64,000 bases of DNA from Pseudomonas sp. LRP2-20 (GCF_024349685.1 NZ_AP025944.1:4408001-4472000), one strand, 5' to 3'; shown: positions 17,663-27,547, counted from the stretch's first letter. A program made the numbers and translations. Notes: generated by a model from the letters alone, not told the origin.

Positions 17663-18859
17663 ATGAGCCTGTTTTCCGCTGTCGAGCTGGCACCCCGCGA
17701 CCCTATCCTGGGCCTCAACGAAGCCTTCAACGCCGACCCACGTACCGACAAGGTCAACCTGGGCGTAGGCGTTTACTGCAATGAGGAAGGCCGCATTCCG
17801 CTGCTGCGCGCCGTGATCGAAGCCGAGACCCAGCGTGCTGCCCAGCACGCCTCGCGCGGCTACCTGCCGATCGATGGTATCGCCACCTACGACCAGGCCG
17901 TGCAGAAGCTGCTGTTCGGTGCCGAGTCGCCACTGCTGGCCGCTGGCCGCGTGGTCACCGTGCAGGCCGTCGGCGGCACTGGCGCTCTGAAGATCGGCGC
18001 CGACTTCCTCAAGCGCATTTCGCCGAACGCCGTGGTCGCCATCAGCGACCCGAGCTGGGAAAACCACCGTGCGCTGTTCGAAAGCGCTGGCTTCCCGGTG
18101 CAGAACTATCGCTACTACGACGCACCGAGCAACGACGTCAACCGTGCCGGCATGCTCGAAGACCTCAACGCCCTGCCGTCCGGCTCGATCGTGGTACTGC
18201 ACGCCTGCTGCCACAACCCGACCGGCGTAGACCTGACCCTGGACGACTGGAAAAACGTTCTGGAAGTGGTCAAGGCCAAAGGCCACGTGCCGTTCCTCGA
18301 CATGGCCTACCAAGGCTTTGGTGACGGCATCGGCGAAGACGCCTTCGCTGTGCGCCTGTTCGCCGAGTCGGGCATGGAGTTCTTCGTTTCCAGCTCGTTC
18401 TCCAAGTCGTTCTCGCTGTACGGCGAGCGCGTCGGCGCACTGTCGATCGTCACCGCCTCGAAAGACGAAAGCACCCGCGTGCTGTCGCAGGTCAAGCGCG
18501 TGATCCGCACCACCTACTCCAACCCGCCGACCCACGGCGCGACCATCGTCGCCACCGTGCTGAACAGCGCCGAACTGCGCCAGATGTGGGAAGCCGAACT
18601 GGGCGAGATGCGCGAGCGCATCCATGGCATGCGCAAGCAGATGGTTGCGCTGCTGGCCGAATACGGGGCCAAACGTGACTTCAGCTTCGTCGGCCGCCAG
18701 GTGGGCATGTTCTCGTACTCGGGCCTGACCGTTGAGCAGGTTACCCGCCTGAAGAACGACTTTGGCATCTACGCCCTGGACACCGGCCGCATCGCCGTCG
18801 CCGCCTTGAACCAGAGCAACATTCACGTGGTCACCAAGGCTATCGTTGAAGTGCTGTAA
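17663..18859 (+). CDS. Aromatic-amino-acid/aspartate aminotransferase (class I)
   Basis: A 398-residue PLP-dependent aminotransferase of the AspC/TyrB group. It transfers amino groups from aspartate, tyrosine or phenylalanine to 2-oxoglutarate. MSLFSAVELAPRDPILGLNE is the conserved N-terminus, HACCHNPTGVDL holds the PLP-contacting Asn, and SSSFSKSFSLYGERVG carries the Schiff-base lysine. The ATG at 17663 was chosen because the 24 residues encoded upstream are not conserved. It is divergent from uvrB, an arrangement also seen in P. aeruginosa. AspC versus TyrB specificity cannot be settled from sequence. Confidence 0.93.
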   Translation: MSLFSAVELAPRDPILGLNEAFNADPRTDKVNLGVGVYCNEEGRIPLLRAVIEAETQRAAQHASRGYLPIDGIATYDQAVQKLLFGAESPLLAAGRVVTVQAVGGTGALKIGADFLKRISPNAVVAISDPSWENHRALFESAGFPVQNYRYYDAPSNDVNRAGMLEDLNALPSGSIVVLHACCHNPTGVDLTLDDWKNVLEVVKAKGHVPFLDMAYQGFGDGIGEDAFAVRLFAESGMEFFVSSSFSKSFSLYGERVGALSIVTASKDESTRVLSQVKRVIRTTYSNPPTHGATIVATVLNSAELRQMWEAELGEMRERIHGMRKQMVALLAEYGAKRDFSFVGRQVGMFSYSGLTVEQVTRLKNDFGIYALDTGRIAVAALNQSNIHVVTKAIVEVL

Positions 18860-18883
18860 CTAATTGATTTGTCAGGGGGAGGC

Positions 18884-18911
18884 TTGACTTCCCCCGGGCA
18901 ATCGGTAAGAT
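18884..18911 (+). promoter_or_regulatory. Promoter of tRNA-Asn
   Basis: TTGACT (18884-18889), a 16-nt spacer and TAAGAT (18906-18911) are followed by ACGCGCAGA just upstream of the mature tRNA. The -35 lies in the loop of a GGGGGA/TCCCCC inverted repeat (18875-18895), which may also act on the 3' end of the preceding aminotransferase mRNA. Confidence 0.75.
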
Positions 18912-18921
18912 ACGCGCAGAT

Positions 18922-18997
18922 TCCGCGATAGCTCAGTCGGTAGAGCAAATGACTGTTAATCATTGGGTCCCTGGTTCGAGTCCAGGTCGCGGAGCCA
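18922..18997 (+). tRNA. tRNA-Asn(GTT)
   Basis: A 76-nt tRNA with acceptor TCCGCGA pairing to TCGCGGA, anticodon loop CTGTTAA (GTT), T-loop TTCGAGT and encoded CCA. It has its own promoter and terminator. Confidence 0.97.
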
Positions 18998-19007
18998 AAC
19001 ATTGAGA

Positions 19008-19041
19008 AAGCCCCCGAATGCGTAAGCATCGGGGGCTTTTT
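19008..19041 (+). terminator. Terminator of tRNA-Asn
   Basis: AAAGCCCCCGA pairs with TCGGGGGCTTT around an ATGCGTAAGCA loop and is followed by a T run. Confidence 0.88.
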
Positions 19042-19064
19042 CGTTGCCTGCCTGAAGGTTTGTG

Positions 19065-19307
19065 GCGCCTGTGAGATCGAGCGCCGCCCGCGCGGCGCAT
19101 CGCGAGCTGCGCTCGCTCCTACGTTTGTTTCGGGCCAGTAACGCCTGTGACAGGCGCGCGCGACCGCCTTGTTGGTACGACACGATATCGAGTCATACGC
19201 CAATGCGTCCGCGCGCAAATCCCACAGGATAAACTGGCCCGAAACAAACGTAGGAGCGAGCGCAGCTCGCGATGCGCCGCGCGGGCGGCGCTCGATCTCA
19301 CAGGCGC
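19065..19307. repeat. Long palindromic repeat, copy A
   Basis: A 75-bp perfect inverted repeat (19065-19139 and 19233-19307) encloses a 93-bp core that is itself an imperfect palindrome centred on CGATATCG (19183-19190). The arms contain the generic Pseudomonas REP motif GTAGGAGCGAGCGCAGCTCGCGA. Copies B (35.6 kb) and C (47.4 kb) share arms and core. It fills the gap between the tRNA-Asn terminator and the cupin gene. No coding content. Confidence 0.9.
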
Positions 19308-19343
19308 TGACCCTCCCCAGCCAAGCCCCTTTCAGCCCCCACA

Positions 19344-19760
19344 TCACTCCCCAAGCAGCTCAGTCACCGGCTTGCCTTCATCCACCAAGCTCCACACCAG
19401 CAATTTCGCCGGCCGGCTGTTGCTGGCATTGCGCGAAACGCTGTGCACGGTCCCAGGCGCCTCGTACCAGTACTCCCCCGCCTTGTAGGTCTTTTCCTGT
19501 TCGTCGTTGAGTTTCGAGACTACCGCGCCTTCCAGCACATAAGCCATGACGGCACCAGGATGCTGGTGGGCGGGCGATGCCTGCCCGGGGGCGTAGCTGA
19601 CAGTGAGCATGACGGCTTTCTTGCCAGGCGCATTGGCGGGTTGTTTTTGCTGCAAGACCTTTACCTGATCAGGCATGTCGCCGTGCGCCCAAGCGGCGCT
19701 CTGGCCACCGAGCAGACCAGTACTGACGAACAAGGCAAGGCAAAGACTGGAAGGTTTCAT
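19344..19760 (-). CDS. Exported cupin-domain protein
   Basis: A 138-residue protein with an N-terminal signal peptide (MKPSSLCLALFVSTGLLGG, cleavage probably after AWA) and one cupin barrel. SPAHQHPGAVMAYVLEG provides the metal-binding HxH...E of motif 1, and PGTVHSVSRN the histidine of motif 2. It is predicted to be periplasmic with an unknown ligand. The ATG at 19760 has AGGAG 7 nt upstream; the longer ORF lacks any signal-peptide logic. It appears to be a single gene. Confidence 0.85.
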   Translation of the reverse strand: MKPSSLCLALFVSTGLLGGQSAAWAHGDMPDQVKVLQQKQPANAPGKKAVMLTVSYAPGQASPAHQHPGAVMAYVLEGAVVSKLNDEQEKTYKAGEYWYEAPGTVHSVSRNASNSRPAKLLVWSLVDEGKPVTELLGE

Positions 19761-19865
19761 GGGGTTTCTCCTGATTGGCAAGTGCCTGCAGGTTAGGCCC
19801 GGCGGCACACTGCGCAAACGGCCAATCAGGAGAAAAAACAGGGGGCCAGCCAGCGGCAATCGATC

Positions 19866-20426
19866 TCAGCAATTGCGCCCGATCGGGTAGAACTCGCCGT
19901 GGCTCCAGACCCCGAGCCACTCCTCGCCATCGATCATGCGCGGCACTGCCAGGTCGACCAACTGGTAGAACACATTGCGGTGGATCAGCGCTTCCAGATT
20001 CGTGCGCATCAAGACGTAGGGTGATGGCTCCTGGGTGAGCGGATCGATTTCGACCCGCAACGGATTCTGTGGCCCCGCCTCGGCCTCGTCCTCGACATTG
20101 CTGGTAAAGCGCAGCACCTGTGCCTCGCCGCTGCCCAGCACCTCCAACGTCACGGCCACGAACGGCGCATCATCGACGCGGATGCCAACCTTCTCCACCG
20201 GCGTGATCAGGAAATAATCATCGCCATCGCGGCGAATGATCGTGGAGAACAAGCGAACCATCGGCTTGCGCCCGATGGGTGTGCCCAGGTAATACCAGGT
20301 GCCATCGCGGGCGATACGCATGTCGATATCGCCGCAGAAATCCGGGTTCCACAGATGCACCGGCGGCAGCCCCTTGTGCTTGGGAATCTGCGCCAATAAA
20401 TCGTTGGCCTTGCCGGAATCCGTCAT
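19866..20426 (-). CDS. DUF1285-family protein
   Basis: A 186-residue cytosolic protein of the conserved proteobacterial DUF1285 family. Its segments HLWNPDFCGDIDMRIARDG and WYYLGTPIGRKPMVRLFS are typical. Function is unknown; structures of this family show a two-domain beta fold. Tandem ATGs at 20429 and 20426 are both possible. The second has better spacing from the purine-rich leader. It follows the lipoprotein gene by about 10 nt and is probably co-transcribed with it. Confidence 0.85.
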   Translation of the reverse strand: MTDSGKANDLLAQIPKHKGLPPVHLWNPDFCGDIDMRIARDGTWYYLGTPIGRKPMVRLFSTIIRRDGDDYFLITPVEKVGIRVDDAPFVAVTLEVLGSGEAQVLRFTSNVEDEAEAGPQNPLRVEIDPLTQEPSPYVLMRTNLEALIHRNVFYQLVDLAVPRMIDGEEWLGVWSHGEFYPIGRNC

Positions 20427-20436
20427 CACCCTGCCC

Positions 20437-21042
20437 TCACTCGCTCATGCCCAGAAGGCTACGAGCGTACTCGCGCATCGGTGCGCCAAGCAAATCCTGC
20501 GGTGACTGGTCGTGGAACGTCAACAAACCGCCACGGCTCTTGATCCGCGCCGTGTCGATCAGGTAGCGCGTGTTGGTCTCGATCAGCATCATCTGCACGA
20601 CACCGGTGTCCCAACCCAGTCGATCGACAGCCTGTTCGTCATACCACTCATCGCCATTGCCGATGCGGTCGTCCGTGCGGGCGAAGCGGGTGTACAGCAC
20701 ATAATCGGCGCCCACCGATCGGGCCTGGGCAATCGCTTCCTCAAGCCCCAGCGGCCCTTGGGCGCGACGCACCAGCGGGAAATACTCGACGAAGCTCTTG
20801 AAGGCCTCCTCGGCCACGACGTTCTGCTTCGGCACCGGGCCCTTGCCTGGCGGCATGAACGCGCCCTGGCCAATGAAGATGAACGAATCGGGCTGCAGGC
20901 GAATCGACAGGGTACGACGGGTATCGCTGTGGTCCAGCAAACCGGCATCGCTCATGTGGTAACGGACGCCCTCGCCCATATCGCTGACATTCATGCAACC
21001 GCCCAACGCCATCAGCGTCAGCAGCAAGACCAGGCTACGCAT
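20437..21042 (-). CDS. DUF4823-family outer-membrane lipoprotein
   Basis: A 201-residue lipoprotein. The signal sequence MRSLVLLLTLMALGGC ends in a lipobox (LGGC), with Met at +2 after the cysteine, which favours sorting to the outer membrane. The remainder (residues about 40-190) matches DUF4823, a small alpha/beta domain of unknown function found in Pseudomonas. It is the first gene of a probable pair with the DUF1285 gene. Confidence 0.85.
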   Translation of the reverse strand: MRSLVLLLTLMALGGCMNVSDMGEGVRYHMSDAGLLDHSDTRRTLSIRLQPDSFIFIGQGAFMPPGKGPVPKQNVVAEEAFKSFVEYFPLVRRAQGPLGLEEAIAQARSVGADYVLYTRFARTDDRIGNGDEWYDEQAVDRLGWDTGVVQMMLIETNTRYLIDTARIKSRGGLLTFHDQSPQDLLGAPMREYARSLLGMSE

Positions 21043-21108
21043 CTTTCCTCCAGTGGCCGGTGACGAAAAACCGGCGAATAGCCGGCGGATGCAGCTTTTG
21101 CGCCAGCT

Positions 21109-22077
21109 TCAGCCGCCAATCACCTTCATCACCATCACCCCTCCGGAAAACGCCAGTTCCTGTTTGTCTGCCAGGGCTTTTACCAGCAACCGTTGCAAAC
21201 CTGGCAGCGCCTGATGACGTGGTTTTTCCAGCAGGTCGCCGACAAAGTGACGATTGCTCGAAGACAGGCAGCCGTGCAGCCAGCCGGTAGAGGACAGCCG
21301 CAGCCGCGAGCAGGTACGGCAGAACGGCACGCTTTCGTTGGCGATGACGCCGAACTGGCCGTGCCCGGGGATCCGGTAGCGCAGCGCCGTGGCGTCCAGC
21401 GGCGCCTCGACCTGTTGATAGCCATACCTGGTGCCAATCACATCGAGCAACGCATCGAGCCCGACAAACTGCTGCAGGAACGCATTGTTGTCCCGGGCCA
21501 GATGCCCCATGCGCATCAGTTCGATGAAGCGCAGCTCGAAGCCACGTGCCATGCAATAGTCGAGCATCGGCAGCACCTGATCGAGGTTCTGGCCACGCAT
21601 TGGCACCATGTTGACCTTGATGCGCATGCCCATGGCGCTGGCTTTGTCCATGCCTGCCAGCACACTGGCCAGATCACCGCCACGGGCGATGCGGCGGAAT
21701 GCCTGAGGATCGAGGGTATCGAGGGACACGTTCAGGCGACGAATGCCGGCCGCCTGCAGCTGAGGCAGTTTGCGTGCGAGCAGCTGGCCGTTGGTGGTCA
21801 GCGCGATGTCGTCCAGGTCGAGCTTGGCCACCGCCGCCAGAAAGGCATCCAGCCGAGGGCTGACCAGCGGCTCGCCTCCGGTGATGCGCAAACGCTCGAT
21901 GCCGGCGGCTTCGATGAGGTAGCCCACACCACGCGCCAAGGCCTCCGCCGACAGCTCATCCTGGGCTGCGACCAGGCGCTTGCCGTCAGGCACGCAGTAG
22001 CTGCAGGCATAGTTGCAGGCAGCCGTCAGGCTGACGCGCAGGTTGCGAAAACGCCTGCCTTGACGATCGACGATCAT
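21109..22077 (-). CDS. moaA: GTP 3',8-cyclase MoaA
   Basis: A 322-residue radical-SAM enzyme for the first step of molybdenum-cofactor synthesis (GTP to 3',8-cyclo-GTP). CNYACSYC is the CxxxCxxC site for the SAM cluster, ITGGEPL is the GGE motif, and the second cluster is formed by CRTCSRLRLSSTGWLHGC (C-x2-C-x13-C). The ATG at 22077 has GGAG 6 nt upstream; in-frame ATGs at 22092 and 22149 lack a Shine-Dalgarno sequence. The C-terminal double glycine needed for activity is present (KVIGG). No other moa gene is adjacent. Confidence 0.95.
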   Translation of the reverse strand: MIVDRQGRRFRNLRVSLTAACNYACSYCVPDGKRLVAAQDELSAEALARGVGYLIEAAGIERLRITGGEPLVSPRLDAFLAAVAKLDLDDIALTTNGQLLARKLPQLQAAGIRRLNVSLDTLDPQAFRRIARGGDLASVLAGMDKASAMGMRIKVNMVPMRGQNLDQVLPMLDYCMARGFELRFIELMRMGHLARDNNAFLQQFVGLDALLDVIGTRYGYQQVEAPLDATALRYRIPGHGQFGVIANESVPFCRTCSRLRLSSTGWLHGCLSSSNRHFVGDLLEKPRHQALPGLQRLLVKALADKQELAFSGGVMVMKVIGG

Positions 22078-22184
22078 GGATGACTCCGGCATGGATGAAT
22101 CGGGGCTGGCAAAACTTGACTCATGGATCAAGTTTTTGCAAGTCCCCATTTCACGCCAGGCTCACCCGGTGACGACGCGCACCT

Positions 22185-22820
22185 TCAGTTGGTGGTTTCC
22201 GGATCACGCTTGCGCTTGTTGCCCATGCGCACGCCGATGTCCATGAGGAACTGGAAGAAGCCCTCCTGATCCTCCAGCACATTGCTCCAGAACGGCGAGT
22301 GGTACAGCGCCACGGCGCCATGCACCAGCGCCCAGGCCGCGCAGTAGTGGAAGTACGGCGGCACGTCTTCGAGCTTGCCTTCGCTGATGCGGCCCTTGAT
22401 CAGCTGGGTGAGGCGGTCGAAGTTGGACGCGCGGATGCTGTGCAGCTGTTCGACCATTTCCGGCACCTGGTTGCCTTTGACCACCTTCTCTTCCAGGCGG
22501 TCGAACAGCCGGTAGCGCTGCGGGTCGCGCATGCGGAACTCGAAGTAGGCGCGCGACAGCGCCTCCTTGTCGCGATCGACATCGGCCGAGTGCAACAGCG
22601 CGTTCAAGTCACGCTCATAATCGAGCATCAGGCGCAGGTAGATCTCCGCCTTGGACTTGAAGTGCTTGTAGATCGTACCTTTGCCGATACCCACGGCGTC
22701 GGCGATCATCTCGACGGTGACGCTGTCTTCACCCTGTTCGAGGAACAGCTTCAGCGCTGTATCGAGGATTTCCTGTTCGCGACGGCGAAACTCACGGACC
22801 TTACGAGGTTCTTTCTGCAT
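22185..22820 (-). CDS. TetR-family transcriptional regulator
   Basis: A 211-residue TetR regulator. The HTH is at about residues 12-60 (QEILDTALKLFLEQGEDSVTV and GIGKGTIYKHFKSKAEIY), followed by a helical C-terminal domain with TetR_C-type FHYCAAWALVHGAVALYH. The ATG at 22820 gives the family-like start MQKEPRKVREFRR; an upstream in-frame ATG overlaps the divergent gene's promoter. It is divergent from a class V aminotransferase gene 71 nt away, a possible target. Confidence 0.87.
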   Translation of the reverse strand: MQKEPRKVREFRRREQEILDTALKLFLEQGEDSVTVEMIADAVGIGKGTIYKHFKSKAEIYLRLMLDYERDLNALLHSADVDRDKEALSRAYFEFRMRDPQRYRLFDRLEEKVVKGNQVPEMVEQLHSIRASNFDRLTQLIKGRISEGKLEDVPPYFHYCAAWALVHGAVALYHSPFWSNVLEDQEGFFQFLMDIGVRMGNKRKRDPETTN

Positions 22821-22891
22821 AGGAAGGACTGGATGACATTGAAGCGGTTTATTATGCCTAACTTGCAGCAAATTGCACGGATCATCCAACC

Positions 22892-24025
22892 ATGTCTATG
22901 TTTCACGATGAGTTCGAACAGGCGCCAGGGCTGCGTTACCTGAACCACGCGGCCATCGCTCCCTGGCCGCGCCGGGCCAGCGAGGCCGTGGCGCGGTTTG
23001 CCCGTGACAATGTGCGCCTGGGGGCGAGCGACTACCCGACATGGCTGGCCACCGAACGCAGGCTGCGCGAAAGGCTGGCGCGGCTGATCAACGCGCCCTC
23101 CTGGGCAGACATCGCGCTGGTGAAGAACACGTCCGAGGCGCTGTCGCTGGTTGCTTTCGGTCTCGACTGGCAGGCCGGTGACCAAGTGGTGATCAGTGAT
23201 GAGGAATTTCCTTCCAACCGGGTCGTCTGGGAAGCGTTGGCCAAGCATGGCGTCGAGGTGAACCAGGTGAGCCTTGCCGGGGCAGACCCGGAAGCCGCGC
23301 TGCTCGCCGCCTGCGGCCCGCGCACGCGCTTGCTGGCGGTGAGCGCCGTGCAGTTCGCCAGCGGGCTGCGCCTGGACCTGCCTCGCCTCGGCGAGGGCTG
23401 CCAGGCTCGCCAGGTGCTGTTCTGTGTCGATGCCATCCAGCAGATTGGCGCCCTGCCCTTCGACGTGCAGCGCTACCGCTGCGATTTCGCCATGGCCGAC
23501 GGCCACAAGTGGATGTTGGGCCCCGAGGGCCTGGGCTTGTTCTATTGCCGCGCCGCCTTGCGCCCGCAGCTGAAGCTGCATGCCTATGGCTGGCATATGC
23601 TGGAACGTCTGGGCGACTTCGAACGCCGCGACTGGCAGCCGGCCCGCAGCGCAAGGCGCTTCGAAAGCGGCAGCCCGAACATGCTGGGCGCGTGCGCCCT
23701 GGAAGCCAGCCTGTCATTGCTGGAGGAAATCGGCATGGACGAGGTCGGCCGACAATTGCAGTTGCGGGTCGATCAACTGCTGCAAGGGCTGAACGGTATT
23801 CCCGGCTTGCATCTGCATAGTCCTGCTGCCCAGGAAAGACGGGCGGGTATCGTGACCTTCAGCCTTCAGGGGCGGGACAGTGCGGTTATCTACCGAAGCC
23901 TGGTGGCGGAGCAGACGATTTGTGCACTGAGAGGGCCCGGTGTGCGATTTTCGCCACATTTCTACACCAGTGGGCAGTTGATCGACGAAGCTGTTCAGCA
24001 AGTAAAGCGTCTTGCCATGCGTTGA
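22892..24025 (+). CDS. Class V PLP-dependent aminotransferase/cysteine desulfurase-like
   Basis: A 377-residue fold-type I PLP enzyme. ADGHKWMLGPEGLG holds the Schiff-base lysine, VDAIQQIGALPFDV the PLP aspartate, and SGSPNMLGACALEASL the C-terminal substrate loop. It resembles SufS/CsdA relatives, but I do not see the conserved active-site cysteine loop clearly, so a desulfurase role is not claimed. The start MSMFHDEFEQAPGLRYLNHA fits the family. It is followed by the sRNA candidate and the repeat block. Confidence 0.8.
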   Translation: MSMFHDEFEQAPGLRYLNHAAIAPWPRRASEAVARFARDNVRLGASDYPTWLATERRLRERLARLINAPSWADIALVKNTSEALSLVAFGLDWQAGDQVVISDEEFPSNRVVWEALAKHGVEVNQVSLAGADPEAALLAACGPRTRLLAVSAVQFASGLRLDLPRLGEGCQARQVLFCVDAIQQIGALPFDVQRYRCDFAMADGHKWMLGPEGLGLFYCRAALRPQLKLHAYGWHMLERLGDFERRDWQPARSARRFESGSPNMLGACALEASLSLLEEIGMDEVGRQLQLRVDQLLQGLNGIPGLHLHSPAAQERRAGIVTFSLQGRDSAVIYRSLVAEQTICALRGPGVRFSPHFYTSGQLIDEAVQQVKRLAMR

Positions 24026-24116
24026 GGGAGGAAGGGACGGCGGGCGTATTCCAAATCTGTTTAAAAAACGAACAGAGAAGCACTGGCACTGTGCCAAACC
24101 TGACCAATACTTGAAG

Positions 24117-24237
24117 TGTTGGCGCGGCGCATCCCCCCCAAGTGGCGCGCCGATAAAGGTGCTCAGGGACCGCGTACCTTTGTTTTACTCCTAATGGTCT
24201 TAACCCGGATTCCCCCCCCAGAACCCGGGTTTTTTTT
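24117..24237 (+). ncRNA. rgsA: Small RNA, probable RgsA (P16) homologue
   Basis: The sequence folds into three successive hairpins: GGCGCG/CGCGCC (24121-24151), AAAGGT/ACCTTT (24155-24181) and an intrinsic terminator AACCCGG/CCGGGTT followed by eight T (24202-24237). A -10-like CAATACT (24105-24111) with no evident -35 would suit RpoS. No ORF occupies the segment. In P. aeruginosa the RpoS/Gac-linked sRNA RgsA lies between PA2958 and tatD (PA2959), and this is the equivalent position. Identity rests on synteny and structure, not on alignment. Confidence 0.7.
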
Positions 24238-24256
24238 GCCCGAGACCAGATGCCAA

Positions 24257-24287
<31 letters not shown>

Positions 24288-24292
<5 letters not shown>

Positions 24293-24595
24293 CTTTTGCT
24301 TCTAAGCGCGCGATAGTTCAGGCGACGCAGAGTGCGACTTCAGGAGGCCGAACGCAGGCGTCTGGAGGGCCAGGGTGCGCAGCACCCCTTCGGCGTAGCC
24401 GAAGGCGCGAGATGTAGACTTGCGCAGCAAGTCGTAGGCCGCGCGGGCCCGGAAGGCGCCGGAGTGAGGGGACCCCGGAGCGCAGCGCAGGGGCCGGATG
24501 ATGGGAGCCGGGGTTTTTGGTTACTTTTTGCCCAGTCAAAAAGTAACCCGCCGTAAGGGCGGAAAGGTGACTGTGCGTCGCCCTCGCAAATGAAT
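24288..24595 (+). repeat. Left arm of a ~308-bp inverted repeat
   Basis: Pairs imperfectly with 24708-25016. The arm contains smaller palindromes, including GTTACTTTTT/AAAAAGTAAC and a CCTTCGGCGTAGCCGAAGG hairpin. It is open in several frames but lacks Shine-Dalgarno sequences and recognisable protein content, so I treat it as non-coding. Confidence 0.85.
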
Positions 24596-24640
24596 GCGCT
24601 CGTAATAATCAAAACCACTGCGTGCGAGTTTTTCGCTTCA

Positions 24641-24681
24641 GCTTTTGGCTTTTGGCTTTTGGCTTTTGGCTTTTGGCTTTT
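24641..24681 (+). repeat. Heptanucleotide tandem repeat in the loop
   Basis: About six copies of GCTTTTG occupy the loop (24596-24707) between the inverted-repeat arms. Confidence 0.9.
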
Positions 24682-24707
24682 AAAAGTGGGCTTTCAAAGC
24701 AGGTCTA

Positions 24708-25016
24708 CATTCATTCGCCATGGTGGCGCTGAATCACCTTTTCGCCTTTACGGCGACCTACTTTTTGACTGGGCAAAAAGTAGGCAAAAACCCCCGCTCC
24801 CATCATCCGGCCCCTACGCTGCGCTCCGGGGTCCCCTCACTCCGGCGCCTTCCGGGCCCGCGCGGCCTACGACTTGCTGCGCAAGTCTACATCTCGCGCC
24901 TTCGGCTACGCCGAAGGGGTGCTACGCACCCTGGCCCTCCAGACGCCTGCGTTCGGCCTCCTGAAGTCGCACTCTGCGTCGCCTGAACTACCGCGCACTT
25001 AGAAGCAAAAGCAGAG
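24708..25016 (-). repeat. Right arm of the ~308-bp inverted repeat
   Basis: Reverse complement of 24288-24595 with scattered mismatches. The outermost bases (AGAAGCAAAAGCAGAG) merge into the 11-bp tandem repeat beyond it. Confidence 0.85.
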
Positions 25017-25100
25017 CAAAAGCAGAGCAAAAGCAGAGCAAAAGCAGAGCAAAAGCAGAGCAAAAGCAGAGCAAAAGCAGAGCAAAAGCAGAGCAAAAGC
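25005..25100 (-). repeat. 11-bp tandem repeat downstream of tatD
   Basis: About 8.7 copies of GCAAAAGCAGA (plus-strand reading), ending 13 nt beyond the tatD stop, so they lie in the 3' end of the tatD transcript. There are no spacers of variable sequence, so this is not CRISPR. It is a likely variable-number locus. Confidence 0.92.
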
Positions 25101-25113
25101 GATTGGGCTGGGT

Positions 25114-25896
25114 TTAGGCCACTCGTGCAAGTGGGAACAGGCGCTTGAAGTTGCCGGTAGTCTGCTCGGCCAACTGGTCGTAGCTGACCCCGCGCAACGA
25201 TGCCACATACTCCGCCACCTCCCGAACATACTGCGGCAGGTTCGGCTTGCCGCGATGCGGGATTGGCGCCAGGTAAGGCGAGTCGGTTTCCACCAGCAGG
25301 CGGTCGACCGGCACCTGCCGCGCCACCTCACGCAGGGCATCGGCATTGCGGAACGTGACGATGCCAGACAGCGAAATGTAATAACCCAGGTCCAGCGCCG
25401 CCTTGGCCATGTCCCAGTCTTCGGTGAAACAGTGCAGCACGCCCGCCTGCGGCAGGTTCGCTTCACGCAGCAACGCCAGCGTATCGGCACGGGCAGCACG
25501 GGTATGCACGATCACCGGCTTGCCAGTCTGGCGCGAAGCTTCCAGGTGCAGGCGGAACGACGCCTGCTGCAACTCGGCGGCTTCCGGCTCGTAGTGGTAA
25601 TCCAGGCCAGTTTCACCGATCGCCACCACATGCGGGTGCGCCAGCTCGCGCAGCAGCCATTCCAGCGCCGGCGTCTCGCCCGGCGCCAGGTCCAGCGGGT
25701 GAATACCGACCGAGCAGTCGACATCGACGTACTGCTCACTCAGCGCCTTCACCGCCCCGGCATTTTCGGCGCTGACGCCAATGCACAGGAAATGCCCGAC
25801 CCCACGCTCGCGCGCCGCCTGCAGGGCAGCATCGAGGGAGCCCTGGTGGGCGCTCAGGTCAAGACGGTCGAGATGGCAATGGGAATCTACGAGCAT
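25114..25896 (-). CDS. tatD: TatD-family metal-dependent hydrolase
   Basis: A 260-residue amidohydrolase-fold DNase of the TatD/YcfH group. MLVDSHCHLDRLDL supplies the first metal-binding histidines, AIGETGLDYHYE the glutamate, PVIVHTRAA and HCFTED further ligands, and VETDSPYLAP the aspartate. It is predicted to be cytosolic. The ATG at 25896 gives the canonical N-terminus; an in-frame GTG at 25908 adds four residues. The holB stop lies only 30 nt upstream, so this is the last gene of the fabF-to-tatD run. No pilZ gene intervenes. Confidence 0.92.
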   Translation of the reverse strand: MLVDSHCHLDRLDLSAHQGSLDAALQAARERGVGHFLCIGVSAENAGAVKALSEQYVDVDCSVGIHPLDLAPGETPALEWLLRELAHPHVVAIGETGLDYHYEPEAAELQQASFRLHLEASRQTGKPVIVHTRAARADTLALLREANLPQAGVLHCFTEDWDMAKAALDLGYYISLSGIVTFRNADALREVARQVPVDRLLVETDSPYLAPIPHRGKPNLPQYVREVAEYVASLRGVSYDQLAEQTTGNFKRLFPLARVA

Positions 25897-25926
25897 GGCA
25901 GGCGGCACACATGAAAAGATGGAAAA

Positions 25927-27547
<1,621 letters not shown>

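Noticed and set aside
19147..19510. ORFs across palindromic repeats A, B and C
   Set aside because: The similar translations at all three loci come from the shared repeat DNA, and frames differ relative to neighbours. No coding evidence.
23509..23820. Cysteine desulfurase (SufS/IscS) label for the class V enzyme
   Set aside because: The PLP lysine is clear, but no active-site cysteine loop of that family was identified and no Fe-S genes are adjacent.
24081..24100. TGGCACTGTGCC read as a sigma54 -24 element for the sRNA
   Set aside because: No GC/TTGC -12 partner follows. The sequence is a short palindrome, and an RpoS-type -10 fits better.
24318..24986. Several short ORFs inside the large inverted-repeat arms
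   Set aside because: The same peptides appear from both arms simply because the DNA is duplicated and inverted. There are no ribosome-binding sites or conserved starts.
25005..25100. Regular repeats resembling a CRISPR array
   Set aside because: The unit is 11 bp with no spacers, and no cas genes are present. It is a simple tandem repeat.
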